Source: Alphaproteobacteria bacterium AO1-B (GTDB lineage: Bacteria > Pseudomonadota > Alphaproteobacteria > Rhizobiales > Stappiaceae). From it: a stretch of DNA of 64,000 nt. Of the stretch, positions 27,931 through 36,720 are shown in pieces (the stretch's first letter is position 1; each line of letters begins with the position of its first letter). Made by a program: the position numbers and the translations under genes. The notes under the pieces are model-generated. The model ran no database searches. It saw nothing but the letters and a program-made list of their open reading frames with translations, and was not told the origin of the DNA. The stretch is from assembly GCA_001890945.1 (NCBI GenBank), contig MLAX01000002.1, positions 310,001 through 374,000 on the forward strand, in the 5' to 3' direction.

Positions 27931-29100
27931 TTACAGCGACTTGGCGAAGGCGTTCAGTTCCGAAATGGCGCAGACGATGTGATAGAGCGAACTGGCAGGT
28001 GCGGCCTCGTCTTCAAACGAGCCGTCCACGTGCCACTTGTCCCGGTAAAGGCCGGCGGGCACGTCCTCAAAATAAGCCGTAAGCGCTGCAACCGAGAGCG
28101 AAATGTCGGCCGTATAGGCCTCGCGTTCCGCGCCAACCGATATCCCGGCCAAGGCAATGGCGGCCTTGATCCATTCCGTCTGCCCCCAGAGCCGTGCGAC
28201 TGGGTCGCGCACGCTAAAGTCGTCATTGATCGACATGAAGGTCGCGCCGCGGCTTTCGTCAATGCCGTAGGTCCAGCCGATGTCATAGAGCCGCCTGGCT
28301 GCGACAAGTGCATCCGCGTCGGCCCGGCTTGTGCCCCACCGGACCAGCAGCCAAGCCCATTCAAAATGATGTCCAGGCTCCAATATCCGTCCTTCGTCGC
28401 CGGGCAAAGGGCCCCAGTGAAGATCGAAAAATTCGCGCAATCCGCCGTTCACCGGGTCGATCAGTTTGGTAAGAGCCAGCTCGGCCAACTCATCCGCCAT
28501 ACCCGACCACATCGGGTCGTTGGAGACGCTTTCCCAAGCCATTGCAGCTTCAAACAGGTGCATGTGGGGATTTGCGCGCAGAGGGATGCGGTCCGGATTG
28601 TCCTCCCGGAACCCGATTACTGGGTGCTTGTAGCTCTTGACTAATACCTCAACGAGTGACTTTGCATCTGCTTCGGCGCTGCTTGCGCAGGCCGGGATCT
28701 TGTCGGCCATGTGGGCCAAGGCAAAAAGCACGAACGCCTGATTATAGAGATCGAAGCGCGCATCGGTCAGGGTGTTGTCCATGGCCGCGGTTGCCGCAAA
28801 GGTGCCGTCCGGCATCCGGTAGGTGTCCGAAAACCAGGCCCAGAGCCGGGTGGCAATGCTCTCCGACGGGCCCGTCCAGCCAAGCCGGGCCCCTTCAAGA
28901 AACGAGTAGATTTGCCGTGGAATAACACGCGCCCGGCGGTCTTTGGGCACGCCTTGCTGGGTTGCAAGGTCTATGGTTTCGTAACACTCGCCAGTGTCTG
29001 AATTTATGCCGCCTGCGTGCCAGGCGGGCAATGCGTCTGCCGTCAGCCAGCGGGTCAGATCGTCGGCGAGTTTTTGGACGTGCGCGGTTTCAGAGGACAT
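27931..29100 (-). CDS. AGE-family epimerase/isomerase (N-acylglucosamine 2-epimerase type)
   Basis: 389 residues, the usual length for (alpha/alpha)6-barrel AGE enzymes that interconvert sugars such as mannose/fructose or N-acylglucosamine/N-acylmannosamine. Motifs: RARVIPRQIYSFLEGARLGW, YNQAFVLFALAHM, NPHMHLFEAAMAWE, LEPGHHFEWAWLL and RLWGQTEWIKAAIAL, carrying the paired His and Glu of the family. Start set at ATG 29100 with AGGTG upstream rather than GTG 29106. Substrate not decidable. It lies 149 bp after the GFA gene on the same strand. Confidence 0.88.
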   Translation of the reverse strand: MSSETAHVQKLADDLTRWLTADALPAWHAGGINSDTGECYETIDLATQQGVPKDRRARVIPRQIYSFLEGARLGWTGPSESIATRLWAWFSDTYRMPDGTFAATAAMDNTLTDARFDLYNQAFVLFALAHMADKIPACASSAEADAKSLVEVLVKSYKHPVIGFREDNPDRIPLRANPHMHLFEAAMAWESVSNDPMWSGMADELAELALTKLIDPVNGGLREFFDLHWGPLPGDEGRILEPGHHFEWAWLLVRWGTSRADADALVAARRLYDIGWTYGIDESRGATFMSINDDFSVRDPVARLWGQTEWIKAAIALAGISVGAEREAYTADISLSVAALTAYFEDVPAGLYRDKWHVDGSFEDEAAPASSLYHIVCAISELNAFAKSL

Positions 29101-29249
29101 GGTCACCTATCACGTTACCGGGTGCATTTTGCAGAACCTGCTGGCAGGGGTGGGCGGCAGGTTAGACCAACCAGAAAGACAAGCAAACCGGTAATCTGAT
29201 CAATGCGTTTTTCGCGTGTCCTTTGCCTGGAAGACGGCGCTGAAGGCGC

Positions 29250-29618
29250 TTACTCAGAACCACGATCCGGCAACTGGTAGTAATCTCCCTTGGTCTCACA
29301 GTGAATGTGATGACTGATCTGAAGGCCGGTGGGGCCGTCCAGTGTGCCGGCCATAATCGACACCGCGTCTTGTCCCTCCGGCTCCCAGAAGAGCTGGCTT
29401 CCGCAGGCTGCGCAAAAACCACGGCGAGCGCTTTCGGATGATTGAAACCAGGTCAGATTGTCTTCGCCCTGAATGTGGAGGTCTTTCTTCGCCGCCTGGG
29501 TGGCAGCCACGAAATGACCGGATGTCTTGCGGCACTGGAGGCAATGACAAGCAATAACGGGGCGCAATGGCCCCGTTACTTCGTAGGTGACACGACCACA
29601 AAGACAGCCGCCTTTCAT
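29250..29618 (-). CDS. GFA/CENP-V zinc-binding protein (glutathione-formaldehyde family)
   Basis: 122 residues of the GFA (CENP-V) fold. Zinc ligands are visible as GGCLCGRVTYEV, ACHCLQCRKTSG and GFCAACGSQLFW. Family founder Gfa was proposed to speed S-hydroxymethylglutathione formation, although that activity has been questioned. Starts 18 nt after the MttB-like stop on the same strand, so it is likely cotranscribed with a demethylation gene, which fits a link to formaldehyde. GGAG is 7 nt before the ATG. Confidence 0.88.
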   Translation of the reverse strand: MKGGCLCGRVTYEVTGPLRPVIACHCLQCRKTSGHFVAATQAAKKDLHIQGEDNLTWFQSSESARRGFCAACGSQLFWEPEGQDAVSIMAGTLDGPTGLQISHHIHCETKGDYYQLPDRGSE

Positions 29619-29636
29619 GGTGTCACTCCGGGCGAC

Positions 29637-31178
29637 TTAGACGTTGCTGTCCGGGAACGACGCTTTGCGCTCTGCCATGAAGTCCAGCAGCGCTTCGTCG
29701 ATGGCCGGATCGAGAGCAGGACCTGTATAAGCCGCGAGCTGCTCTTTCCAGATCTTGTTGGCCCGTTTTGCCGCGTCCAGTTCACCATCCGCGAGCCACT
29801 GCTCATAGGAATTGTTGTCCGCAACGCTGGACCGGTAGAAGGCGCTCTCGAAATTGCGCTGTGTGTGAGCTGCGCCAAGGAAGTGGCCTCCGGGACCGAC
29901 TTCTTCCAAAGCGTCCATCGCGAGCGACTCGTCGTTGACATCGATGCCTTTGGCCAAGACGTGCATCATGCCGAGCTGATCGGCATCCATGATGAACTTT
30001 TCATAGGACGAGCAAAGGCCGCCTTCGAGCCACCCAGCTGCGTGCAGGCAGAAGTTCACGCCGCCCTGAACGGTCGCGGTAATCGTTTGGGCTGATTCTT
30101 GAGCGGACTGGGCATCCGGCAATTTGGATGCGGTGAACGAGCCACCGGAGCGGAACGGAAGACCTGCGCGGCGAGCAAGCTTTGCTGCGCCGTTCAAAAG
30201 GAGCGAGCCTTCCGGGCTTCCGAAAGTCGGCGCACCGGACTGCATGGAAATGGAGCTGACGAACGCGCCGAAGACGACCGGAGCGCCTGGACGGATCAGC
30301 TGGGTGAGGGCGCAGCCGGCCAATGCCTCGGCCAGAACCTGTGCGAGGGTACCGGCAACGGTCACCGGGCTCATCGCGCCGGCCAGAATAAACGGCGAGA
30401 CGATACAGGCTTGATTGTTCCGGGCGTAGACCTTGAGCGCGCCCAGCATGGTTGCGTCGAACACCAAAGGCGAATTGGCGTTGATCAGCTGGATCATTAC
30501 GCAGTTCTGGTCGACGAAGTCTTCGCCGAACGTGATCTGGGCCATCCGAACCGAATCTTCTGCACGTTCCGGGGCTGTGACGGATCCCATGAACGGCTTG
30601 TCGGAATATTTGATATGGGAATAGACCATATCAAAATGACGCTTGTTGACCGGCAGGTCTACCGGCTCACACACGGTGCCGCCAGAGTGGTGCATCCACG
30701 GGGACATATAGGCGAGCTTCACGAAGTTGCGGAAGTCGTCGATCGTGCCGTAGCGGCGGCCCTGGTCAAGGTCGGTAACGAAAGGAGGCCCGTAGACCGG
30801 GGCAAATACAAGATTATTGCCGCCGATTTCCACATTGCGTGTCGGATTACGGGCATGCTGGGTGAACTGCGGCGGAGCCGTTTTCAGGATCTCGCGCAGC
30901 ATGCCTTTCGGAAAGCGAACCCGCTCGCCGTCAACTTCAGCGCCGGCAATCTTCCAGATGTTCAGGACGTCGGGATCTTCGCGGAACTCCAGTCCGATTT
31001 CAGCAAGGATGCGATCCGCGTTGGCCTCAATGGTTGCCGCGCTCTCGTCGCTCAGCACTTCGTAATTCGGAATGCCTCGGCTGATATAAGGAGCGCCGAC
31101 GCCTCCGGACGTGGCGGTGCGTCTTTCGCGGCGGGCGGTTCGGCCACGGCGGCCGGTGCTGACGGCGGCGTCTGACAT
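29637..31178 (-). CDS. MttB-family trimethylamine/betaine methyltransferase (non-pyrrolysine)
   Basis: 513 residues of the MttB superfamily. A basic, low-complexity start (RRGRTARRERRTA) precedes the TIM-barrel body: ILAEIGLEFREDPDVL, YGPPFVTDLDQGRRYGTIDDFRNFVKLAY, HHSGGTVCEPVDLPV, FGSPEGSLLLNGAAKLARR and AAHTQRNFESAFYRS. The frame is uninterrupted, so it does not need pyrrolysine; such members demethylate quaternary amines (glycine betaine, proline betaine, carnitine) to a corrinoid protein. No corrinoid protein or RamA gene is next to it. GGGAG sits 7 nt before the ATG. Divergent from the DMGDH-GcvT gene. Confidence 0.9.
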   Translation of the reverse strand: MSDAAVSTGRRGRTARRERRTATSGGVGAPYISRGIPNYEVLSDESAATIEANADRILAEIGLEFREDPDVLNIWKIAGAEVDGERVRFPKGMLREILKTAPPQFTQHARNPTRNVEIGGNNLVFAPVYGPPFVTDLDQGRRYGTIDDFRNFVKLAYMSPWMHHSGGTVCEPVDLPVNKRHFDMVYSHIKYSDKPFMGSVTAPERAEDSVRMAQITFGEDFVDQNCVMIQLINANSPLVFDATMLGALKVYARNNQACIVSPFILAGAMSPVTVAGTLAQVLAEALAGCALTQLIRPGAPVVFGAFVSSISMQSGAPTFGSPEGSLLLNGAAKLARRAGLPFRSGGSFTASKLPDAQSAQESAQTITATVQGGVNFCLHAAGWLEGGLCSSYEKFIMDADQLGMMHVLAKGIDVNDESLAMDALEEVGPGGHFLGAAHTQRNFESAFYRSSVADNNSYEQWLADGELDAAKRANKIWKEQLAAYTGPALDPAIDEALLDFMAERKASFPDSNV

Positions 31179-31529
31179 TGAGGGGCTCCCTGAACAGAAA
31201 AATTTGTGTCGTTATGTCAAGTCTTAGAGAGCTTGGCCAGCAACCTTGGTGCGGATGCGTCCTATCATGCCCTATTTCCGTCATTGCGGCGGTTCCGGCC
31301 CCTGCGTCGGACGGCCGCGGTTTGCCGGGCTGAAATTCTGCAGCGTGTCGTCGCAACATGCTCCCATGACGCAATTGAGCTACTTTACCCTCCCGAGTGT
31401 CGCAATACTGACGGCCAAATCGGCGGGGCAATGGCTCCAAGGTGCAGAAGAATATCCTTCGTGGATGGGACAAGCGGAGGGGAGCGCGTTTAAGCACAGC
31501 GCTTCCTGCCTTTTGAAGAGGAATGAAAC
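31179..31529. other. 351-bp divergent promoter region between the MttB-like and DMGDH-like genes
   Basis: No gene is supported in this spacer. It should hold both promoters and any shared operator or leader. I saw no convincing riboswitch pattern (SAM, SAH, glycine or cobalamin) by eye and no strong palindrome. Confidence 0.4.
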
Positions 31530-34091
31530 ATGTCAGCTTTTCCTGACAAGGCACAGGTCGTCATCGTTGGTCTCGGCGGCATCGTCGGCGCTTCGGTTGC
31601 GCATCACCTGATCGAGCGCGGCTGGACGGACATTGTCGGCATCGACAAATCTGGCATTCCAACCGACGTCGGCTCCACCGCCCACGCTTCAGACTTCTGC
31701 TACACCACCAGCCACGACTTCTTGTCCACATGGACCTCGCTCTATTCCGTCGATTTCTTCGACAAGATGGGTGCCTACGAGCGCGTCGGCGGGCTGGAAA
31801 TTGCCCGTACCGGCGACGATGCCTGGATGGAGGAAATCAAGCGCAAGGTAACCTCTGGCAAGGCATTTGGCACCAATGTCCGCCTCGTCACACCCTCCGA
31901 AATCAAGGAAATGTTCCCGCTGATCGAGGAAGATCAGGTTCAGGGCGGCCTCTACGACCCGGACGCCGGTCTTGTTGTGCCGCGGTCCCAAGCACTGTCG
32001 GGCCGGTTGGTCGACATGGGCGTTGAAAGCGGAAAGCTGAAATCCTTCGCCAACACACCGGCGCAGTCCCTGATTGTCGAGGACGGCAAGATCACCGGTG
32101 TGAAAACCCACCGCGGCACAATCATGGCCGATCATGTTGTTGTCTGTGCCGGTCTTTGGGGCCGCCTGATCGCAAACATGGTGGGCGAGGATCTGCCGGT
32201 CATGCCCGTTGACCACCCGCTGACGTTCTTCGGTCCGTTCAATGAATTTGAGGGCACCGGCAAGGACATAGGTTATCCGCTGCTTCGCGACCAGGGCAAC
32301 TCCGCCTATATGCGCGATACGGGCGATCCGAAAACCACCGAAGGCGGCCAGATCGAGTGGGGCTACTACGAGACCACCAATCCGCGCATGTGCCACCCGC
32401 GTGATCTTCAATCCAAAGAAGAGGCACGCCTGTCACCATCGCAGCGCGACTTGGAGCTGGAACAGGTTATCGAGCCGCTTGAAAAGGCGATGGAACTGAC
32501 CCCGATCCTCAGCGAACTCGGCTACAACGAGACATGGTCGTTTAACGGGCTTTTGCAGGTGTCGGCCGCTGGCGGTCCGTCCTGCGGCGAAAGCCAGAAG
32601 GTGCGCGGTCTTTGGTACTGCGTTGCCATCTGGGTCAAGGATGCTCCGGGCTACGGCAAGCTGATCGCCGACTGGATGACCGATGGCCGCACTGAGATCG
32701 ATCATGCAGGTATCGATTACTCCCGGTTCTATCCGCACCAGATGACGGAAAAGTTCATCGAGGACCGGTGCTACGAGGCGGCGCAGAAGATCTACTTCCC
32801 GGCAATCCACCCGCGCGAGCCTTATGCTGGATCACGCAACATCAAGCGTTCGCCGTTTTATGAGCGTGAGGTGGAGCTTGGCGGTTACTTCATGGAACTT
32901 GGCGGCTGGGAGCGGGCGCACGGCTACGCGGCCAACGAGCACCTTTTGGAGAAATACGGCAACAAGGTTCCGGTCCGCGAAAACGAGTGGGACAACCGTC
33001 ACTTCTGGCGCGTATCCAATGCCGAGCAGCTGGCGCTCTCTGAGGACTGCGGCATCATCAACCTGTCGCACTTCTACATGTTCGATGTGGAAGGTCCGGA
33101 CCATGTTGCACTGATGGAGTGGCTGTGCGCGGCCAAGATCGGCGGCGACAACAACATCGGCAAAGGCATCTACACGCACTTCCTCGATGATGAAGGCAAT
33201 GTCCGAGCTGACCTCACCATTTTCCGCATGGAAGACCGCTGCAGGATCGTTGATGGCGCCGATGCCGGGCCGCGCGACTATCACTATGTAAAGCGCATTG
33301 CGGAAGACAAGGGTTTCGATGTCACGGTGACCGATGTCAGTGAAGAGTACACGACCATCGGCATCTGGGGTCCGAATGCCCGTGAAAATCTAAAGAAAGT
33401 CGTGTCCGATCCAGCGGCTCTTGATCCGGAAAACTTCCCGTTTGCAGCGATCCGCAATCTGGAAATCGCCGACAAGAAAGTGTCCGCGCTTCGCTTGTCC
33501 TACGTTGGCGAGCAGGGCTGGGAACTTCACATGAAGTACGAAGACGGCCTGGCTGCCTGGGACGCGCTGCGCGCGGAAGGCATCATGGCCGTTGGTGTTG
33601 AAACATACGCCAACTCCCGGCGGCTGGAAAAATCGCTCCGCCTCCAGAACGCCGACCTTCTGACCCAGTACAACCTTTATGAGGCGGATCTGGCCCGTCC
33701 GAAGGTCAAGGAAGCCGATTTCCGCGGCAAGGAAAAGCATCTGGAATACCGTGCGCGGGACAAGCAACCGGCGATGCTCTGCACGCTGGTCATGCAGGAA
33801 AACACGGATGCCAGCGGCGTTGAGCGGTTCCCGGTCGGTGCGATGCCGGTTCAGGATCCGGACACCGGCAAAACACTGGTCGATGAGCTCGGCCGCATTT
33901 CCTACACCACCTCGGTGGCTTATGGTCCGACCATCGGCAAGAACATTGCACTTGCCTATCTGCCTCAAGAGTACTGTGAAGTCGGCCGCAAGCTTCAGGT
34001 GGAGTACTTCTCCGAAAGCTACCCGGTTGAAGTCGCTGGTGTCGGCTATGCACCGCTCTACGATCCGGAGAACGCTAAACCGCGGAGCTAA
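31530..34091 (+). CDS. Dimethylglycine/sarcosine dehydrogenase-type flavoprotein fused to GcvT
   Basis: 853 residues. An N-terminal DAO-type FAD domain (about 8-380; VVIVGLGGIVGASVAHHL dinucleotide motif, GSTAHAS with the His at the usual flavinylation position) is followed by an FAO middle domain (about 385-450) and GcvT plus GcvT_C folate domains (about 470-850; DLSHFYMFDVEGPDH-like region, GEQGWELHMKYEDGLAAWDAL, ETYANSRRLEKSLRL). The architecture is that of DMGDH and sarcosine dehydrogenase, which oxidise N-methyl groups and pass the carbon to THF. Exact substrate unknown. Ribosome-binding site AAGAGGA precedes the ATG. Divergent from the MttB-like gene and upstream of the betaine:homocysteine methyltransferase. 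Confidence 0.9.
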   Translation: MSAFPDKAQVVIVGLGGIVGASVAHHLIERGWTDIVGIDKSGIPTDVGSTAHASDFCYTTSHDFLSTWTSLYSVDFFDKMGAYERVGGLEIARTGDDAWMEEIKRKVTSGKAFGTNVRLVTPSEIKEMFPLIEEDQVQGGLYDPDAGLVVPRSQALSGRLVDMGVESGKLKSFANTPAQSLIVEDGKITGVKTHRGTIMADHVVVCAGLWGRLIANMVGEDLPVMPVDHPLTFFGPFNEFEGTGKDIGYPLLRDQGNSAYMRDTGDPKTTEGGQIEWGYYETTNPRMCHPRDLQSKEEARLSPSQRDLELEQVIEPLEKAMELTPILSELGYNETWSFNGLLQVSAAGGPSCGESQKVRGLWYCVAIWVKDAPGYGKLIADWMTDGRTEIDHAGIDYSRFYPHQMTEKFIEDRCYEAAQKIYFPAIHPREPYAGSRNIKRSPFYEREVELGGYFMELGGWERAHGYAANEHLLEKYGNKVPVRENEWDNRHFWRVSNAEQLALSEDCGIINLSHFYMFDVEGPDHVALMEWLCAAKIGGDNNIGKGIYTHFLDDEGNVRADLTIFRMEDRCRIVDGADAGPRDYHYVKRIAEDKGFDVTVTDVSEEYTTIGIWGPNARENLKKVVSDPAALDPENFPFAAIRNLEIADKKVSALRLSYVGEQGWELHMKYEDGLAAWDALRAEGIMAVGVETYANSRRLEKSLRLQNADLLTQYNLYEADLARPKVKEADFRGKEKHLEYRARDKQPAMLCTLVMQENTDASGVERFPVGAMPVQDPDTGKTLVDELGRISYTTSVAYGPTIGKNIALAYLPQEYCEVGRKLQVEYFSESYPVEVAGVGYAPLYDPENAKPRS

Positions 34092-34196
34092 GGCGCGGCG
34101 TATATGGTCCGCAGTCCCGGGCTTGAACCGGGGCCATCAGACAACTGGTTAGCTTCCGGCGCAGGGCTGGAACAGCCGACGAACCGGAAAAACAAA

Positions 34197-34222
34197 ACCC
34201 CGCGTGGACATCCGCGCGGGGT
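34197..34222 (+). terminator. Stem-loop between the DMGDH-GcvT and methyltransferase genes
   Basis: ACCCCGCG / CGCGGGGT stem with a 10-nt loop, about 105 nt past the DMGDH-GcvT stop. No T-run follows, so it may be a weak terminator or an mRNA-end stabiliser, leaving partial readthrough into the methyltransferase gene. Confidence 0.45.
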
Positions 34223-34284
34223 CTGCTATTGCAGGCCTCAGATTTGCCTTCGGGCTCGAGACGACTCGGAAAGACCAAAAAGAC

Positions 34285-35316
34285 ATGTCGAAGTTTGAAG
34301 ATTTCCTCGCTCAAAAAGGTGCATTGCTGGCGGACGGGGCAACGGGCACCAACTTGTTCGATATGGGGCTGGTGTCCGGCGACGCGCCGGAACTCTGGAA
34401 CACGGACGAACCACAAAAGATCAAGACGCTTTATAAGTCGTTTGTCGATGCCGGGTCCGACATCATTCTGACGAACACCTTCGGCTGCAACCGGCACCGG
34501 TTGAAGCTTCACAGCGCGCAGGACCGCGTGAAGGAACTCAATATCGCCGCGGTCGACCTTGCGAAGGAAGTCATTGCACAGTCTGGCCGGGACGTTCTCA
34601 TCGGCGGTTCGATCGGTCCAACGGGCGAACTGTTCCAGCCGCTCGGCGCATTGTCCTATGAAGAGGGCGTTGAGGCCTTTCGGGAACAGATCGAAGGGCT
34701 TGTTGAGGGCGGTGTCGATGTCCTCTGGGTCGAAACCATGTCCGCGATTGAGGAAATGAAGGCAGCGGCGGAAGCTGCTCAAGGCTTTGATATGCCCTTG
34801 GTCATCACCGCTAGTTTCGATACGGCTGGCAAAACCATGATGGGGCTGTCGCCAAAGGGGCTAGGGGATTTGCAGGACCAGTTTGCCTGCACGCCGGTTG
34901 CCATCGGGTCGAATTGCGGCGTCGGTGCCTCTGATTTGCTGGCGGCCATCATGGAGATCACCGAGGCTTATCCGGACGCGGTTGTCGTTGCCAAGGCCAA
35001 TTGCGGCATTCCCCAAATCAAGGGGGATGAGGTGGTCTATACAGGTACACCAGAACTGATGGCGGACTATGCCCGCATGGCTTTGGACGCAGGAGCGCGC
35101 ATTGTCGGTGGATGTTGTGGCACGTCTCCCTCCCATTTGAAGGCAATGCGTCTTGCGCTTGACGACTACAAAAAGGGTGTGCGTCCGACGCTCGAACAGG
35201 TGATTTCAGAGATTGGCCCGCTGGTGTCTCCGCCCAACAAGGAAGCCGATGCCGCACGCGCTGCAGAAGGCGAGGGTGCCGGATCCGGTCGCCGCCGCGG
35301 CCGTCGCCGGGGTTAA
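34285..35316 (+). CDS. bmt: Betaine--homocysteine S-methyltransferase (Bmt-like)
   Basis: 343 residues of the homocysteine S-methyltransferase family. It transfers a methyl group from glycine betaine (probable) to homocysteine, giving dimethylglycine and methionine. Features: LLADGATGTNLFDMGL, DIILTNTFGCNRHRL, GGSIGPTGELFQPLGALSYEEGV, IGSNCGVGAS and the zinc motif GGCCGTSPSHLKAM. The C-terminus ends in an arginine-rich RRRGRRRG tail seen in rhizobial Bmt proteins. The start is ATG 34285; the open frame to 34204 has no family sequence. Its product dimethylglycine is a likely substrate for the flavoprotein encoded just upstream. Confidence 0.85.
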   Translation: MSKFEDFLAQKGALLADGATGTNLFDMGLVSGDAPELWNTDEPQKIKTLYKSFVDAGSDIILTNTFGCNRHRLKLHSAQDRVKELNIAAVDLAKEVIAQSGRDVLIGGSIGPTGELFQPLGALSYEEGVEAFREQIEGLVEGGVDVLWVETMSAIEEMKAAAEAAQGFDMPLVITASFDTAGKTMMGLSPKGLGDLQDQFACTPVAIGSNCGVGASDLLAAIMEITEAYPDAVVVAKANCGIPQIKGDEVVYTGTPELMADYARMALDAGARIVGGCCGTSPSHLKAMRLALDDYKKGVRPTLEQVISEIGPLVSPPNKEADAARAAEGEGAGSGRRRGRRRG

Positions 35317-35348
35317 TTGGAAGACCGGCATCTGCGAACCAAAATCAC

Positions 35349-36071
35349 TTAGGCGTTGAAAGTGAACCGCACGCTTTCGACCAGCCATGCGATCACCGGG
35401 ACCCGGAGACGGATCTGCAGGTTTCGCAGATCGCGGTCGACACGGGCAAGGTGCTGTGGCGGTATGGGTTGATACCGTCCATCAGCGCGGCCAAGGCCTG
35501 GTACGCGGGTCGACAGCCTGTTCACTGCTTTCCCCTCGGCCCAACGGTCAATTGTTGCATTCATCGGGAGAAAACCGGCTTCATCGGTCCAAGCTTCGAT
35601 GAAGGTGATTTGCCCGTAATCGTTGAAGGTGAACTCCTGATAAATATCGACATAGGAATCGATCCACTCATAGTGGAAAGTGACCCGGCACCGGCTGAAA
35701 GGTTGGACCTTAAAACTGCGGCAGTCCCGGTTCAGGACGCGCGTCGGATAGAGCACAAGCAACCGGTCCATCGTCATCCAGTGGTCCTTGTGACCGGTCA
35801 GGTACAGCCAGGGAGGCCACTCCCACCGGATCACATGGGTGGAATAGTTGGGCTTTGAGGCGCGGGACGCATAGCTGTCTAGTGTGTCGAAGTATTTGTT
35901 GCCTTGTTCGGCATAGTATGCGGCCGGAAACTTCGGGCTGAGATTTCTGGAAAACGCGGCATTCGGCGGGCCCAGTGTGGCCAGCGCAGACGTTACCAGC
36001 ATGAATATGTAAGTAAAGATTGTGTCGCAGCGCACTTGGTCCGCGCGCGGGCCACTGCTGCTTTTGTGCAT
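35349..36071 (-). CDS. Exported protein of unknown function
   Basis: 240 residues from the ATG at 36071 (GAGGA 6 nt upstream), not recognised. A hydrophobic segment near 17-38 (FTYIFMLVTSALATLGPPNA) looks like a signal or anchor. The body is rich in aromatic residues (RWEWPPWLYLTGHKDHWM, TFHYEWIDSYVDIYQEFTF, QITFIEAWTDEAG), which resembles secreted beta-sheet or NTF2-like folds, but I would not assign one. Convergent with the methyltransferase gene and separated from the VOC gene by a 233-bp AT-rich spacer. Confidence 0.7.
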   Translation of the reverse strand: MHKSSSGPRADQVRCDTIFTYIFMLVTSALATLGPPNAAFSRNLSPKFPAAYYAEQGNKYFDTLDSYASRASKPNYSTHVIRWEWPPWLYLTGHKDHWMTMDRLLVLYPTRVLNRDCRSFKVQPFSRCRVTFHYEWIDSYVDIYQEFTFNDYGQITFIEAWTDEAGFLPMNATIDRWAEGKAVNRLSTRVPGLGRADGRYQPIPPQHLARVDRDLRNLQIRLRVPVIAWLVESVRFTFNA

Positions 36072-36304
36072 CTCCTGTTCCTCACAAAATTCCAATTTGA
36101 GAGGGTGCATTGACACCTGAGTTTCACGGAAAGATTGTAAGGATATGTAGGCTAAGCGTGTGGGGTCAAATTATACGCGCTTGACGCGATAGATCGTTTT
36201 TAAGTGCACGAAGTCGTGTCTGCGGTGATTATCGGTATAAATGACAGCCGTATGATGAGGCGCTAGGTTATAATTACTGGTTGTATTCCGAATGGAGGAC
36301 TTCA

Positions 36305-36670
36305 GTGGCGCATTTCCGGTATCTTGTTGAAAATGTCGATGAGGCCGTCTCCTTCTATCGGGGTCAACTCGGATTTGACCTGAAACAGCAATTTGGGCCG
36401 GCGATGGCGATTCTCAAGCGCGATGATCTTGAGCTCTGGCTGGCGGGGCCAATGGCGTCTGCGTCAAAGCCGATGGCAGATGGAACTGTCCCGAAATCTG
36501 GAGGGTGGAACCGCTGCGTCCTTATTGTGGCTGATCTGGAAACGCTTGTGACCGAGCTCAGGCAGAAAGAACTCCCTTTCCTCAATGACATCGTCACCGG
36601 GCCCGGCGGAAAACAGATCCTGTGCCGGGATCCATCCGGAAACGTTATCGAGCTCTTTGAACCGGCATAA
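36305..36670 (+). CDS. VOC (glyoxalase/dioxygenase-fold) family protein
   Basis: 121 residues, one VOC domain with two beta-alpha-beta-beta-beta halves: FRYLVENVDEAVSFYRGQLGFDL at the start and IVTGPGGKQILCRDPSGNVIELFEPA at the end, with the metal-type Glu in VIELF. It may be a lyase, isomerase or resistance protein; the substrate is unknown. The GTG at 36305 (GGAGGA about 5 nt upstream) is preferred over the TTG at 36281. Confidence 0.85.
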   Translation: MAHFRYLVENVDEAVSFYRGQLGFDLKQQFGPAMAILKRDDLELWLAGPMASASKPMADGTVPKSGGWNRCVLIVADLETLVTELRQKELPFLNDIVTGPGGKQILCRDPSGNVIELFEPA

Positions 36671-36674
36671 AGAA

Positions 36675-36699
36675 AGGGCCCCACCAAACGGGCGGGGCC
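36675..36699 (-). terminator. Terminator of the periplasmic binding-protein gene
   Basis: GGCCCC / GGGGCC stem between the convergent VOC and binding-protein genes. On the minus strand it is followed by CCTTTCTTTA, a T-rich tract, so it most likely ends the binding-protein transcript. Confidence 0.6.
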
Positions 36700-36720
36700 G
36701 CGCAAGGTTGGAGCATTCGG

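Noticed and set aside
34092..34284. Possible tRNA or riboswitch before the methyltransferase gene
   Set aside because: No cloverleaf and no SAM/SAH/cobalamin riboswitch core by eye; only a GC hairpin near 34197.
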